This document shows positions 31,873-40,000 of a stretch of 40,000 nt of DNA, piece after piece (within the stretch, counting starts at the first letter, position 1; each line of letters starts with the position of its first letter). A program made the position numbers and the translations under genes. The notes below the pieces were generated by a model. That model was given only the letters and a program-made list of their open reading frames with translations. It ran no database searches and had not been told where the DNA came from. The DNA is from Selaginella moellendorffii (lineage: Eukaryota > Streptophyta > Lycopodiopsida > Selaginellales > Selaginellaceae): assembly GCF_000143415.4 (NCBI RefSeq), contig NW_003314276.1, positions 445,313-485,312 on the forward strand, written 5' to 3'.

Positions 31873-32805
31873 ATGGCCGATCCGCAATCTCCTCCTTTGA
31901 CTCTAGAGCAGCAGTTGGTTCAATTGCTTGATGCTATGCGCCTGCAATTGAACAACCAAACTCAGTTGATGGCGGCGTTCACGGCACATGGTACAACTCC
32001 TCCTGCTTTTGGTGCCAATCCTCGCGTTCGGCCGGAGTTCTTTCGTGGGAATCCTGGGGATGATGTGTACCATTGGTTCGATCACTTCACGGTGATTGCC
32101 ACATATCATTCTTGGGATGATGCTCGACGTTTGCGTGAGTTCCCCACATGTCTTCAAGGGACGGCATTGCAGTGGTACAATGGATTGAGCGCAGCTACTC
32201 GTGGCGATTGGAGTGTTCTTCCAGACGTCTTCAAACGTGCCTTTGGACACGCCGACGATTGTGATGATGCCTTCCAACAATTGCATCGTCTTCGCCAAGG
32301 GCCATCTGAGTCGGTGATGCAATTTGGCGTTCGTTTCCGAAGTCTTTTGCTTCGTGCGGAGCCAAATATGTCGGAGTGGATCAAGCTAGGAATGCTGTGG
32401 CCAGCACTTCGTCAAGATCTTGTCGGACTTGTGCATGCACTTGCTCCTGCCACTCTTGACGATGCTCTTCGCTTGGCACAATGTTATGAGACGTCGCCTC
32501 TTCCACTTCTTGCTACACGTCCTTCAGCTCCACTTCCTATGAGTGATGGTCCTGTTCCCATGGAGGTTGATGCTGCTGCTACTCGAGTCCAAGGACAAGG
32601 GCGAGGACGTGGTCGTGGCCGTGACATTCGTTACTGGGCGTGTGATGAAGTTGGTCATACTTATCGGCGTTGTCGGCGCTTTCCGGATTGGCGACCTCCA
32701 TTTCCTGGGTGGAGACCTTGGCGTCAGCAACGTCCCGTTGGTGCTGCTGCGGTGGAAGGTTTGGATACCGAGGTGCATTCGGGAAACGAGGAGTCGCGCG
32801 AGTAA
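31873..32805 (+). CDS. gag: Ty3/Gypsy Gag polyprotein (capsid/nucleocapsid)
   Basis: 310 aa, structural protein of the retrotransposon particle. The first 50 residues are Gln- and Leu-rich. Residues about 55-190 form the retrotransposon Gag domain (FFRGNPGDDVYHWFDHF, LQGTALQWYNGL, FKRAFG). An RGRGRGRGRD-type basic stretch then precedes a zinc knuckle, YWACDEVGHTYRRC. The knuckle should be Cys-x2-Cys-x4-His-x4-Cys, but its first Cys is Tyr (codon TAC near 32632). The start is the ATG following a T/C-rich leader. The stop TAA (32803-32805) shares its last A with the ATG of pol in another frame (TAATG). Confidence 0.88.
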   Translation: MADPQSPPLTLEQQLVQLLDAMRLQLNNQTQLMAAFTAHGTTPPAFGANPRVRPEFFRGNPGDDVYHWFDHFTVIATYHSWDDARRLREFPTCLQGTALQWYNGLSAATRGDWSVLPDVFKRAFGHADDCDDAFQQLHRLRQGPSESVMQFGVRFRSLLLRAEPNMSEWIKLGMLWPALRQDLVGLVHALAPATLDDALRLAQCYETSPLPLLATRPSAPLPMSDGPVPMEVDAAATRVQGQGRGRGRGRDIRYWACDEVGHTYRRCRRFPDWRPPFPGWRPWRQQRPVGAAAVEGLDTEVHSGNEESRE

Positions 32806-35474
32806 TGGAGGGACCTTGTGTGAATAAGTTAGTGACCCCTCCATCTTTCTTTCGGGAGTATCATCAAGGGGTTCACTCGGCACCGGTTCATCCAGTGTTT
32901 ACTTTCCAAGCTCGTTTTTATAACAAGAGGTCTCCTATTCTTCTCTCCGTGTTGGTTGATACAGGTTCGAGTTTATCTTCTATTGCTCTACCTGTTGCCA
33001 CACGTTGTCGTCGTGCGGCGGATCCAGTTTTCATTCTTTATGGCAACGGCCGTACACATGCATGTGCACGAGATGAGGCGGACCTGGTTGTGCGTGTGGG
33101 CGATCTCGAGCTTGAGTTGCAGTCGTTGCGGGTGGTGCCGAGTCAAGCTTTTGACCTCATTCTTGGTATGGATTGGTTGCAACACAATCATGCCAAGTGT
33201 GACTTTGAGGCTTTTCCCCCTTGTCTCATACTTCCTTATGTTTCATCCATTCCTCTCACTTCCGTACCTCTTCGTCCCTCTACTTCTACCTCTGTTTCCA
33301 TTACTTTTGTTCCCCCATTATTTCCTCTTGTGTTTCCATCTTGTTCTGCTCTTCCCTTTTCCGATCCCTCCGATGATCTTTGTGTTGCAGCTGTTGACCA
33401 GCTCATGAAGGAGTATTCTGATCTCTTTGAATTTGACCTATCGTCTGGGGCCAAGATTGCCACACGTCATCCCATTCCAACCGGGGATGCTCGTCCAATC
33501 AAGGTTCCTGTTCGTCGTTGGTCACCCAAGGAGATCAAGATTTTACGTGCAAACGTCAAGGAGATGTTGGAGAAGGGTGTTATTCGGAAGTCGCTGAGTC
33601 CTTGGGCATGTGAACCTCATCTTGTGACGAAGCCTGATGGGAGTATTCGTTTCTACATCGACTATCGTCCGTTAAATGAAGTGACGATCCCGGACGTGTA
33701 CCCTCTTCCTCACACTGCTGATCTCTTGGATCGTCTGGGGCGAAGTCGTTGGTTCACCAAGCTAGATCTTGCTTCTGGGTATTGGCAAGTACTGATGGCT
33801 GAAGACGATATTCCTAAGACTGCTTTTCGTACACCATTTGGTTTGTACGAGTTTTTGGTGATGCCGTTTGGTTTGAACAATGCTCCAGCAACTTTTCAGC
33901 GAATGATGGACGAGATTCTTTGCGATATGCCGGAGGTGACGGCTGACCTCATTGATGATGTCTTGATCCACTCGGAGGGGACGTGGGAGGAGCATGTTCG
34001 TGATGTTTGTAAAGTGTTGGATCGGTTACGCGACGTTGGTTTAAAGCTAAAGCAGTCGAAGTGCGTGTTTGGGTCCAAGGACACAACTTATCTTGGGTAC
34101 CGTATTTCTCGTGAGGGTTTGCAAGTTGATCCTGACAAACTTGTGGCTGTTCTAAAGTTCCCTACTCCGAAGTGTGTGAATGATGTGCAGCGCTTTTTGG
34201 GTAAGGTGCAGTATCTCGGTCGTTTTGTGGATCATCTTTCCGATCGCACTTTACCATTGCGAGCGTTGCTGAAGTCATCAACGTCATCTTTCATCTGGTC
34301 TCCCGATTGTGAGCGGGCGTTCGTGAATCTCAAAGAGCTATTGACGACTCCTCCGGTTTTGGCATATCCTGACTACACTCAACCTTTTATTTTGCGCGTG
34401 GATGCTTCTGACATTGGTCTTGGAGGTGTGTTGATGCAAGAGAGCTCGAGTGTGCCTGGTCAGCGCCATCCCATTGCATACATAAGCCGTACATTACAAC
34501 CAGCGGAGATGAACTACTCCACGACGGAGAAGGAGTGTTTAGCAGCAGTCTGGGGTTTCGAGAAACTTCATGCCTATCTACATGGTTCTCGGACGTTACT
34601 TGAAGGTGACCATGCTGCTGTTACTTCATTATTGAAGCGGAAGAACCTGGTTGGTCGTACGGCTCGATGGGCTTTGAAGCTTCAGATATATGATTTTGAT
34701 GTTGTTCATCGCCCAGGGAGTTCTATGGCTGATGCTGATGCCCTTTCTCGAGCTCCTCTTCCTTCTCCACTCACTTCTCATGTTTCTGACAAACCTGTTG
34801 TTCCAGCATCTATGGATTTTCTAGATGAGGATTCTGTGCCGTCGGCGGTTGCTGTCCTTGACGTTCAGTGTCCACAGGGCGTAGAGCAAGATCTACCTTC
34901 TCTGGATGAGGTTCGCGAGGCTCAAAAGATTGAGCCGTGGATTCGAAGGCTTCGAGATGGGTTTGAGAATCTTGCATCACTTGCTGATGACTTGCCTTTT
35001 CGGCATTTACATTCTCAATATCGCTTTGAAGATGGCCTTCTTTATTTTGTGGGGACGGATCCTGATGCTCATTTACGGCTGGTGGTGCCTTCGGTGTTTA
35101 TTCCGCGGTTTCTCCATGCCTACCATGATTCTCCTATTCTAGGTGGGCATATGGGACACCGTCGTGTCACCGAGAAGTTGTGCAGATCTTTCTATTGGCC
35201 AGAGATGCGACGTGATATTATCCGGTATGTGCGTAGCTGCGTTTGGTGCCAAGCTCGTAATACTCCCCTTTGTGCTGCGGAAGGACGGTTGGAGTCAATT
35301 GCAGTTTCTCGTCCGTTTGAGTTGGTGGCGTTTGATCTTATGGGACCTTTTCCGCGATCGACTGCTGGCAATGAGTATGTTATTATTGCTTCTGACTACT
35401 TGACTCGTTGGGTGGAAGTTGGTGCTCTTGCTAGTGCCTCTGCAACTGCTGTTGGATACTTCCTCCTCAATTGA
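32805..35474 (+). pseudogene. pol: Ty3/Gypsy Pol, part 1: protease, reverse transcriptase, RNase H, integrase N-part; ended by an in-frame TGA
   Basis: The ATG at 32805 overlaps the gag stop by one base and opens the pol frame (889 codons to the TGA); the frame is also open upstream to 32670. Domains in order: aspartic protease with LVDTGSS (about residue 50) and ILGMDWL; reverse transcriptase from about residue 220 with FTKLDLASGYWQV, TPFGLYEFLVMPFGL and the catalytic box ADLIDDVLI; RNase H with RVDASDIGLGGVLMQ, YSTTEKECLA and VVHRPGSSMADADALSR; integrase zinc finger H-H-C-C (HAYHDSPILGGHMGH ... CVWCQARN) and the first catalytic Asp in VAFDLMGPF. The box normally reads Tyr-x-Asp-Asp; here Tyr is Leu (codon CTC, 33948-33950). 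The frame stops at TGA 35472-35474 in the middle of integrase and continues open right after it. Confidence 0.88.
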
Positions 35475-36257
35475 GTGGTGTTCCAGCATTCTTGTCCAGA
35501 ACGGATTCTTTCGGATAATGGTCCTGCATTTATGGCTGAGGTATTTCATGTTTTAACATCTCGGTTGGGGATACGCCACACTTTTACGAGTGCTTATCAT
35601 CCACAATCAGCCGGTCTGGTGGAACGGCTCGTTCGGACATTCAAAGGGATGATTGCGAAGTATGTGAACTTTCAACATTCGGATTGGGATGGTTATTTGC
35701 CGTCTCTTCGGTATGCTTATGTCACAGGGGTGCAGAGTTCTGTTGGTGCTTCACCATATAAACTTCTATATAGTCATGATCCAATATTACCAACAGAGCT
35801 AGGTTTACCTTCGCGATTGCCACGAGCTCCTGATGCTAGGTCATGGGATCAATATTTGACAAGCATTCTTCCACTTGTCCGAGCAGAGTCTGCTGAACAC
35901 TTAGGCCGCGTACAAGTGGGACAACAACGGCGCTACAATTCCCATCATCGTCCACCAGCGGAGTACAAAGTGGATGATTTGGTGTTAGTCCGTTTTCCCC
36001 ATCTTACGGTACGTGGTTTATCTAAGGGGCTCCTTGCGCAGTGGAAAGGACCGTATCGGGTGTTGCGGCAAGTTGGACCACAAGTTTATGAGGTTCGGCA
36101 TGACATTCAGCAGGCCGATCCTCCGGAGATTGTGCATGTGCAGCGATTAAAACGCTTCATACAGAGGGATCAGGAGCAGTTAATACCGTCTACCGATCCA
36201 CCAATGCCTCCTCCCGACGTTCCTCCAGATCCCGACCCATCTACAAGAGAACCCTGA
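35475..36257 (+). pseudogene. pol: Ty3/Gypsy Pol, part 2: C-terminal half of integrase
   Basis: Same frame as part 1, directly after the TGA; 260 codons. It holds the second catalytic Asp (ILSDNGPAF), the Glu (YHPQSAGLVERLVRTFKGMI) and the GPY/F module (LLAQWKGPYRVLRQVGPQVY), ending with a proline-rich tail before TGA 36255-36257. It has no start codon of its own and would be made only if the upstream TGA were read through. Confidence 0.85.
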
Positions 36258-36274
36258 CGGCCTTCCATTATTCC

Positions 36275-36286
36275 GAGAGGAGGGGA
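36275..36286 (+). other. Polypurine tract of the Ty3/Gypsy element
   Basis: GAGAGGAGGGGA lies three bases before the 3' LTR, the expected site for plus-strand priming. Confidence 0.7.
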
Positions 36287-36289
36287 TGA

Positions 36290-36463
36290 TGTGAGGGCCA
36301 AGTGTACGGCTACGATGCCGTATACTAATATTAGCGTAGTGGATTTTGGTAGCCGTCGGATTGGTTTCAATTCGGACCACTTGCTCCTGTATATAAGTTA
36401 GGGTTTTTGGGTTAATTGATATGCACATTTCTGTATTCCCTTTCCATATTCCATGCACTCACA
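36290..36463 (+). repeat. 3' LTR of the Ty3/Gypsy element
   Basis: 174 bp, the partner of 31466-31639. It is followed by GAGAT, the right copy of the target duplication, and then R1 sequence resumes. Confidence 0.92.
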
Positions 36464-36530
36464 GAGATATAATGTTTGTATTAGGACAAACCAGTAATTA
36501 TGCTTTATGATAAAACTATGCATTCCAATT
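36464..36530 (+). repeat. R1 dispersed repeat, copy 3, right part
   Basis: GAGATATAATGTTTGTATTA and GATAAAACTATG match the right end of copy 2 (about 27788-27846). This shows that the Ty3/Gypsy element split one R1 copy. Confidence 0.7.
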
Positions 36531-37433
36531 TAAAAATATATTACTATTAAATGATTCAACACTACTTACTTTTCAAAAATTATATAAAGGGACACATTAT
36601 TACATAGTTAAAATATATTATAAAAATACTAATATTTTAAATATAAATATGGATCAGACACATTACTATGTAAATATTAATGCTGACATATTTTTATAAA
36701 AAACTATATAATGTCATTAAAAAATATAAATATTTAATTATTTATTGTTACATTTTTATTTTAGAAAAAAAATTGCAGTAATAAATTTATCATTTGTTAG
36801 GAAAGTCTTACTATTGCATTTTATTCTCAATACTTCATCATTTTATTGTATTAAAGTTTATATTGTTGATACTTAAATTTTAAAGAATATTAAAAGTTAG
36901 AATTGTATAGTTAGATATCATTTTGCTATGTGAACAAAAACTTTATTGATATTTAATATACTTTTCAAATAATGTAAAATATATTATTGACATTTAACTC
37001 AAGTATAACAAGTATTTATCAAAACATTTATAAATATAATATTTACACTTATGATGTATTTTTATTTTAAGATGAATGTTAGAAAACTCTACTCTTGAAG
37101 ACTAAATATGATTTAAAATTTATATTATACTTATACAAATCCTCCAAAACTAATCACATTTTTTAAATTTCCTCAACTATATGCATGTTTTAGATATTTA
37201 TATCATCAACAATTTCTCTGAATAGAAAAATAAATTTTTTTGTAACATAATTAGTAATTTATATTTCAAAACAATAGCACTCTTTTATTTTCTTTCTTGT
37301 TTCAAATACTCCATTATCTGGTTTTTAACTAAAAAAATCTATACTTTAAATTTTATTTTTTTTTGATACTCAAATTAGTTTATATATTTCTCATCTTGTA
37401 AAACCCATCTATAACATTTAAATTCTATTGCCA
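36531..37433. other. AT-rich intergenic sequence
   Basis: No gene or repeat recognised. Confidence 0.45.
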
Positions 37434-37671
37434 CTATCTACATACTTGGAGTTGAGGTGGGAATATGTTGATATTGTAAATGGACTTAGCATATATAACA
37501 AAAGCACCACAAGGGATTCTATCAAAGCAGCCAGTTGTGTATTCACATGCAGCATCTTTACGTGAGAGGTGGCCTTTACAAGGAGGTATCTGACACTTGT
37601 ATTTAAATTCTATCGTATTCTTTGTTCTCAAATCAAGCTTTGATCTAATGTATCTGGTGCTGGTTGTGTAG
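37434..37671. other. Region upstream of the ALDH fragment with a Cys-rich minus-strand frame
   Basis: The minus strand reads CQIPPCKGHLSRKDAACEY, then TTGCFDRIPCGAFVIYAKS and IFPPQLQVC before a stop, with five cysteines in about 35 residues. I do not recognise the family. It may be a gene-fragment remnant or chance. On the plus strand the last bases form the 3' splice site (TGTGTAG, 37671) of the ALDH fragment. Confidence 0.25.
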
Positions 37672-38360
37672 GTGAAGGCTGCATTGATTGCTGCCTTTAA
37701 GAAACTCAAAGGTGGAGATCCTGACACGTCCATCAGGCCCATGATATCCAAGTCGTTGGCAGCTATAGTGGAGAAGAGCGTGAACGAGGCAGTGAAGGCA
37801 GGTGCCAAACTTCTAGTTGGTAGTAAGCAAAGGGGAGCTTTCATGGAGCCAACGATCCTGGAAGATGCTCCCTTTGACACAGATGCAAGGAAGGAAGAGA
37901 TTCTCGGTCCCGTGATCCTTCTCTACTCATACAAGTAAGCTCTCAAAGTTTCTTAGCTCCTAAAGTTCTTATTTACTCTCTTTTCTCTCTCTAAACTAAA
38001 ACTGTGGTGACACAGTGATTTCAAGGAAGCCGTGAAGGAAGCTAACAACACACATTACGGTCTCCAAGCCAGCGTCTTTACGCATGATCTAAACAAGGCC
38101 TTCTATGCGTTTGAGCACATAGAGGTAGCTTTGTGTTTGAGATATAGAAAGTATTGATTGTTTGTTTGATGATTATTCGATCTTCACAAGCTGGAGGAGT
38201 TTGCCTCAATGATTCGCCAAGCATGCGCGTTGATAGCCAGCCATACGGTGGGATCAAAGACTCTGCAATCCAACGAGAGGGTGTCAAGTATGTGATGGAC
38301 GACATGCTTGAAACCAAAGTTTTAGTAATGCGCAATGTAGGCAATGCGTCTTACTTTTGA
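37672..38360 (+). pseudogene. 3' fragment of an aldehyde dehydrogenase gene (ALDH21-like)
   Basis: NAD(P)-dependent aldehyde dehydrogenases oxidise aldehydes to acids. Three exons are readable: 37672-37934 (EKSVNEAVKAGAKLLVGSK, FMEPTILED, EEILGPVI), 38016-38124 (NNTHYGLQASVFTHDLNKAF) and 38191-38360 (GGVCLNDSPSMRVDSQPYGG, IKDSAIQREGVKYVMDDM, stop TGA). The motif PYGGIKDS near the end and NDSP resemble the ALDH21 / lactaldehyde dehydrogenase branch; ALDH21 is known from mosses and lycophytes. Only about the last 180 of some 490 residues are present. The catalytic Cys and cofactor-binding parts are missing, with no upstream exons in the window. Exon 2 ends in phase 0 but exon 3 begins with two bases of a codon, so the last junction is out of frame by one base. 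Most likely a truncated copy. Confidence 0.75.
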
Positions 38361-38440
38361 TCAAGCTCGAGCTCGAGCTTTTGAGAACAGTAAATACAGT
38401 CTATCCACAAATGATTGCCGAGTTGTCCTCGTTTGCTAGC

Positions 38441-39150
38441 TCGCTCTCTAGCACCATCAACCTTTTACCTTTAGGACAGAGAATGCTTGTCTATAAGCTC
38501 CTGGGAGAAGGTCCATAGCTTGTGACCGAGCTCGGGATCTCTGCCATAAGCGCTACAGCTGGATTTGTTGGAATCCACGAAGTATTGCCCAGTGACGTCC
38601 TTGAGGCTTGGATGTAAAGCCGTGTAGCACGTCGTAGCAGCGTCCTGAGAGATCGATCACGTATTAGCCACGAAAAATTTCCAGATAATTGGGAGAATTC
38701 TTCTTACCTGTGGCACATTTTTCCAAAGGAAGCTGGAGAAGAACTTGAGAACCCCTGCATGAAGATCAAAGGTCCATAAGTAACCGAAAGCTCACTCGCT
38801 CTTTAGCACCATCAACCTTTTACCTTTAGGACGGAGAACGCTTGTCTATAAGCTCCTGGGAGAAGGTCCATAGCTTGTGAGCGAGCTCGGGATCTCTGCC
38901 ATAAGCGCTACAGCTGGATTTGTTGGAATCCACGAAGTATTGCCCAGTGACGTCCTTGAGGCTTGGATGTAAAGCCGTGTAGCACGTTGTAGCAGCGTCC
39001 TAAGAGATTGGTCACGTATTAGCCACGAAAAACTTCCAGATAATTGGGAGAATTCTTCTTACCTGTGGCACATTTTTCCAAAGGAAGCTGGAGAAGAACT
39101 TGAGAAACCCTGCATGAAGATCAAAGTTCCATAAGTAACCGAAAACAGAC
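38441..39150 (+). repeat. Tandem duplication, unit 355 bp, of the last exon region of the SDR pseudogene
   Basis: 38441-38795 and 38796-39150 are about 95% alike; for example GCACCATCAACCTTTTACC starts at 38451 and 38806, and TAACCGAAA at 38781 and 39136. Each unit holds the final SDR exon, the intron before it and the end of the preceding exon. The outer copy (38441-38795) is farther from the gene's 5' part. Confidence 0.9.
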
Positions 39151-39590
39151 AAACTCATTATGTAGAATGTGTGCCACATCAAAGGTGACATTATAAACCC
39201 TGGGTGAACAGCATTGGCTGTGATGTCAACTCCTTCGGCATAATCAGCGAAAGAGAAAGCATTGGCGAAAGAGAAAGGTGGGAGAGATTTCAAAGCATTA
39301 GACAAATACCTTGAATCTCATTGCCAGTTCTTTGGCATGGAGGATGTTCACGAGCTTGGATTGACTGTATGCTCTAGTGTTGGAGTACCTTTTGGAATAA
39401 AAAAGGAAGAATGTAAGCTCACGAGAAAAGAAAGTCGTTTGGTACCTGGGCTTTGTCATTAAGGTGTGAGAACTGGATTCCGCTGCTGTAAGTGTGATGG
39501 AGGAGAGGTTGACAATTCTTCACTGGATGCCACTTTCCTTAGCAGTCTCCATCATTTTGTCCAGGAGCAAGTTTGTGAAAAGAAAATGGC
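38826..39590 (-). pseudogene. Short-chain dehydrogenase/reductase (retinol dehydrogenase / TIC32-like) pseudogene
   Basis: Exon 39590-39446: GHFLFTNLLLDKMMETAKES, then RIVNLSSIT, the catalytic-Ser strand. Exon 39388-39310: YSNTRAYSQSKLVNILHAKE with the YxxxK active-site pair. Exon about 39240-39063: GVDITANAVHPGFIMSPLMW, then FLWKNVPQ. Exon 38999-38826: DAATTCYTALHPSLKDVTGQ, YFVDSNKSSCSAYGRDPELA and stop TAA. This is the usual end of plant SDRs of this group, but the N-terminal NAD-binding Gly motif is not in the window. Damage: an in-frame TGA at 39520-39522 before RIVNLSS, and no AG acceptor in the right place before GVDITANA (the position reads CC). A duplicated last-exon block follows at 38441-38795. 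Alternative: a functional gene with sequence errors, less likely with two separate lesions. Confidence 0.78.
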
Positions 39591-40000
39591 CTAGAAATCA
39601 CAACAAATGAAAGAAAAGAGTCAAGACTCCCGAAAAATTCCATGGCGCATACCCACAGATGGTTTGTAGTGTAATATCTAGAGGTTCACAAGTCGCTGGT
39701 GGCTTGTGAACAGCCATAATAACCGTTTCTTAAACCTAAAACCAAGCTCTTTGCCACCATGTCACAATCCTCACCATTGCTTTGGAGCGTCACAGATCTG
39801 GATTGTTGAATCAAGAGCATCTGCCATAAGAAAAAATGGATATTCTAAAAATGGAATATGTGACGTCGATGCCAAAATAACAACTTTAAATAAAGAGTTT
39901 GACTAGCAAAAGTCCCAACTATGCTGTCATGTTTATTCCTGATGTTTTAGTAATTTCAAAGAGTTGTAATTGTAATTGTAATTTTTCACATAATCATAAT
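39591..40000. other. Upstream remainder of the SDR pseudogene and repeat at the window edge
   Basis: A weak further SDR-like block (minus strand, around 39655-39675) may precede 39590 but is too short to model. A perfect hairpin, TTCACAAG with CTTGTGAA ten bases apart, lies at 39686-39711. The last 50 bases match 29049-29094, so a dispersed repeat begins or ends here. Confidence 0.4.

Larger units (their letters stand above)
31466..36463 (+). mobile_element. Full-length Ty3/Gypsy LTR retrotransposon, 4,998 bp, inactivated
   Basis: Two 174-bp LTRs (TGTGA...TCACA) enclose a primer-binding site, a leader, gag, a split pol in the order protease, reverse transcriptase, RNase H, integrase (the Ty3/Gypsy order), and a polypurine tract. 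It sits inside the R1 repeat; GAGA(T) is present on both sides (31462-31466 region and 36464-36468) as target duplication. The two LTRs differ at five positions, all C/T transitions (2.9%), so insertion was fairly recent. Damage: a TGA in integrase at 35472, a Leu in place of Tyr in the reverse transcriptase catalytic box and a Tyr in place of the first Cys of the Gag zinc knuckle. No chromodomain is seen after integrase. Confidence 0.93.

Noticed and set aside
31903-35549. Minus-strand frames opposite gag and pol
   Set aside because: They are antisense shadows of the strongly conserved plus-strand Gypsy domains.
1-40000. tRNA, rRNA, CRISPR arrays or bacterial operons
   Set aside because: No cloverleaf with conserved T-loop, no rRNA segments and no regularly spaced direct repeats with unique spacers were seen; the intron-rich gene structure is eukaryotic.

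Overview
The window looks like nuclear DNA of a land plant whose sperm have flagella, most likely a lycophyte such as Selaginella. Three observations support this. Two genes are flagellar axoneme genes (CFAP65 and CFAP299). Other sequences are plant-like (a COG2-like Golgi tether subunit, an ALDH21-like aldehyde dehydrogenase, plant Ty3/Gypsy and PIF/Harbinger elements). Introns are very short, mostly 45-60 nt. The genus is an inference; no marker gene is present to prove it. I saw no rRNA, tRNA, CRISPR array or bacterial operon.

Layout. 1-1925: 3' end of an LTR retrotransposon (internal tail, polypurine tract, 1.12-kb LTR). 1926-5438: no recognisable gene. 5442-9495: a complete 4,054-bp PIF/Harbinger DNA transposon with 25-bp terminal inverted repeats and a TAA target duplication. 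It carries a decayed Myb/SANT-like gene (+), a decayed DDE transposase (-) and, between them, captured pieces of two host genes: several exons of COG2 fused to the tail of a cyclophilin-type isomerase. 10831-11733 (-): CFAP299, seven exons, intact. 12760-14257 (-): an unidentified multi-exon candidate. 14258-21167: a largely empty AT-rich stretch. 21168-26526 (-): CFAP65, seven exons, about 1,673 aa, intact.

26560-31465: AT-rich DNA with three copies of an unnamed dispersed repeat (called R1 here) and a solo LTR (29179-30326, TSD CATCA) of the same family as the LTR at 808. 31466-36463: a full-length, young but disabled Ty3/Gypsy element inserted inside the third R1 copy. 37672-38360 (+): the 3' third of an aldehyde dehydrogenase gene. 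38826-39590 (-): a short-chain dehydrogenase pseudogene whose last exon region is tandemly duplicated.

How it fits together. Only CFAP299 and CFAP65 look like intact host genes. Both lie on the minus strand and both are expected to be needed only for sperm flagella, so this is a sparsely genic locus built up by transposons. The most novel object is the Harbinger element that has picked up and joined two unrelated host gene fragments, with a perfect heat-shock element next to its transposase. Gene fragments (ALDH, SDR) at the right end, with lost splice sites, a stop codon and a tandem duplication, show that the right flank is decaying.
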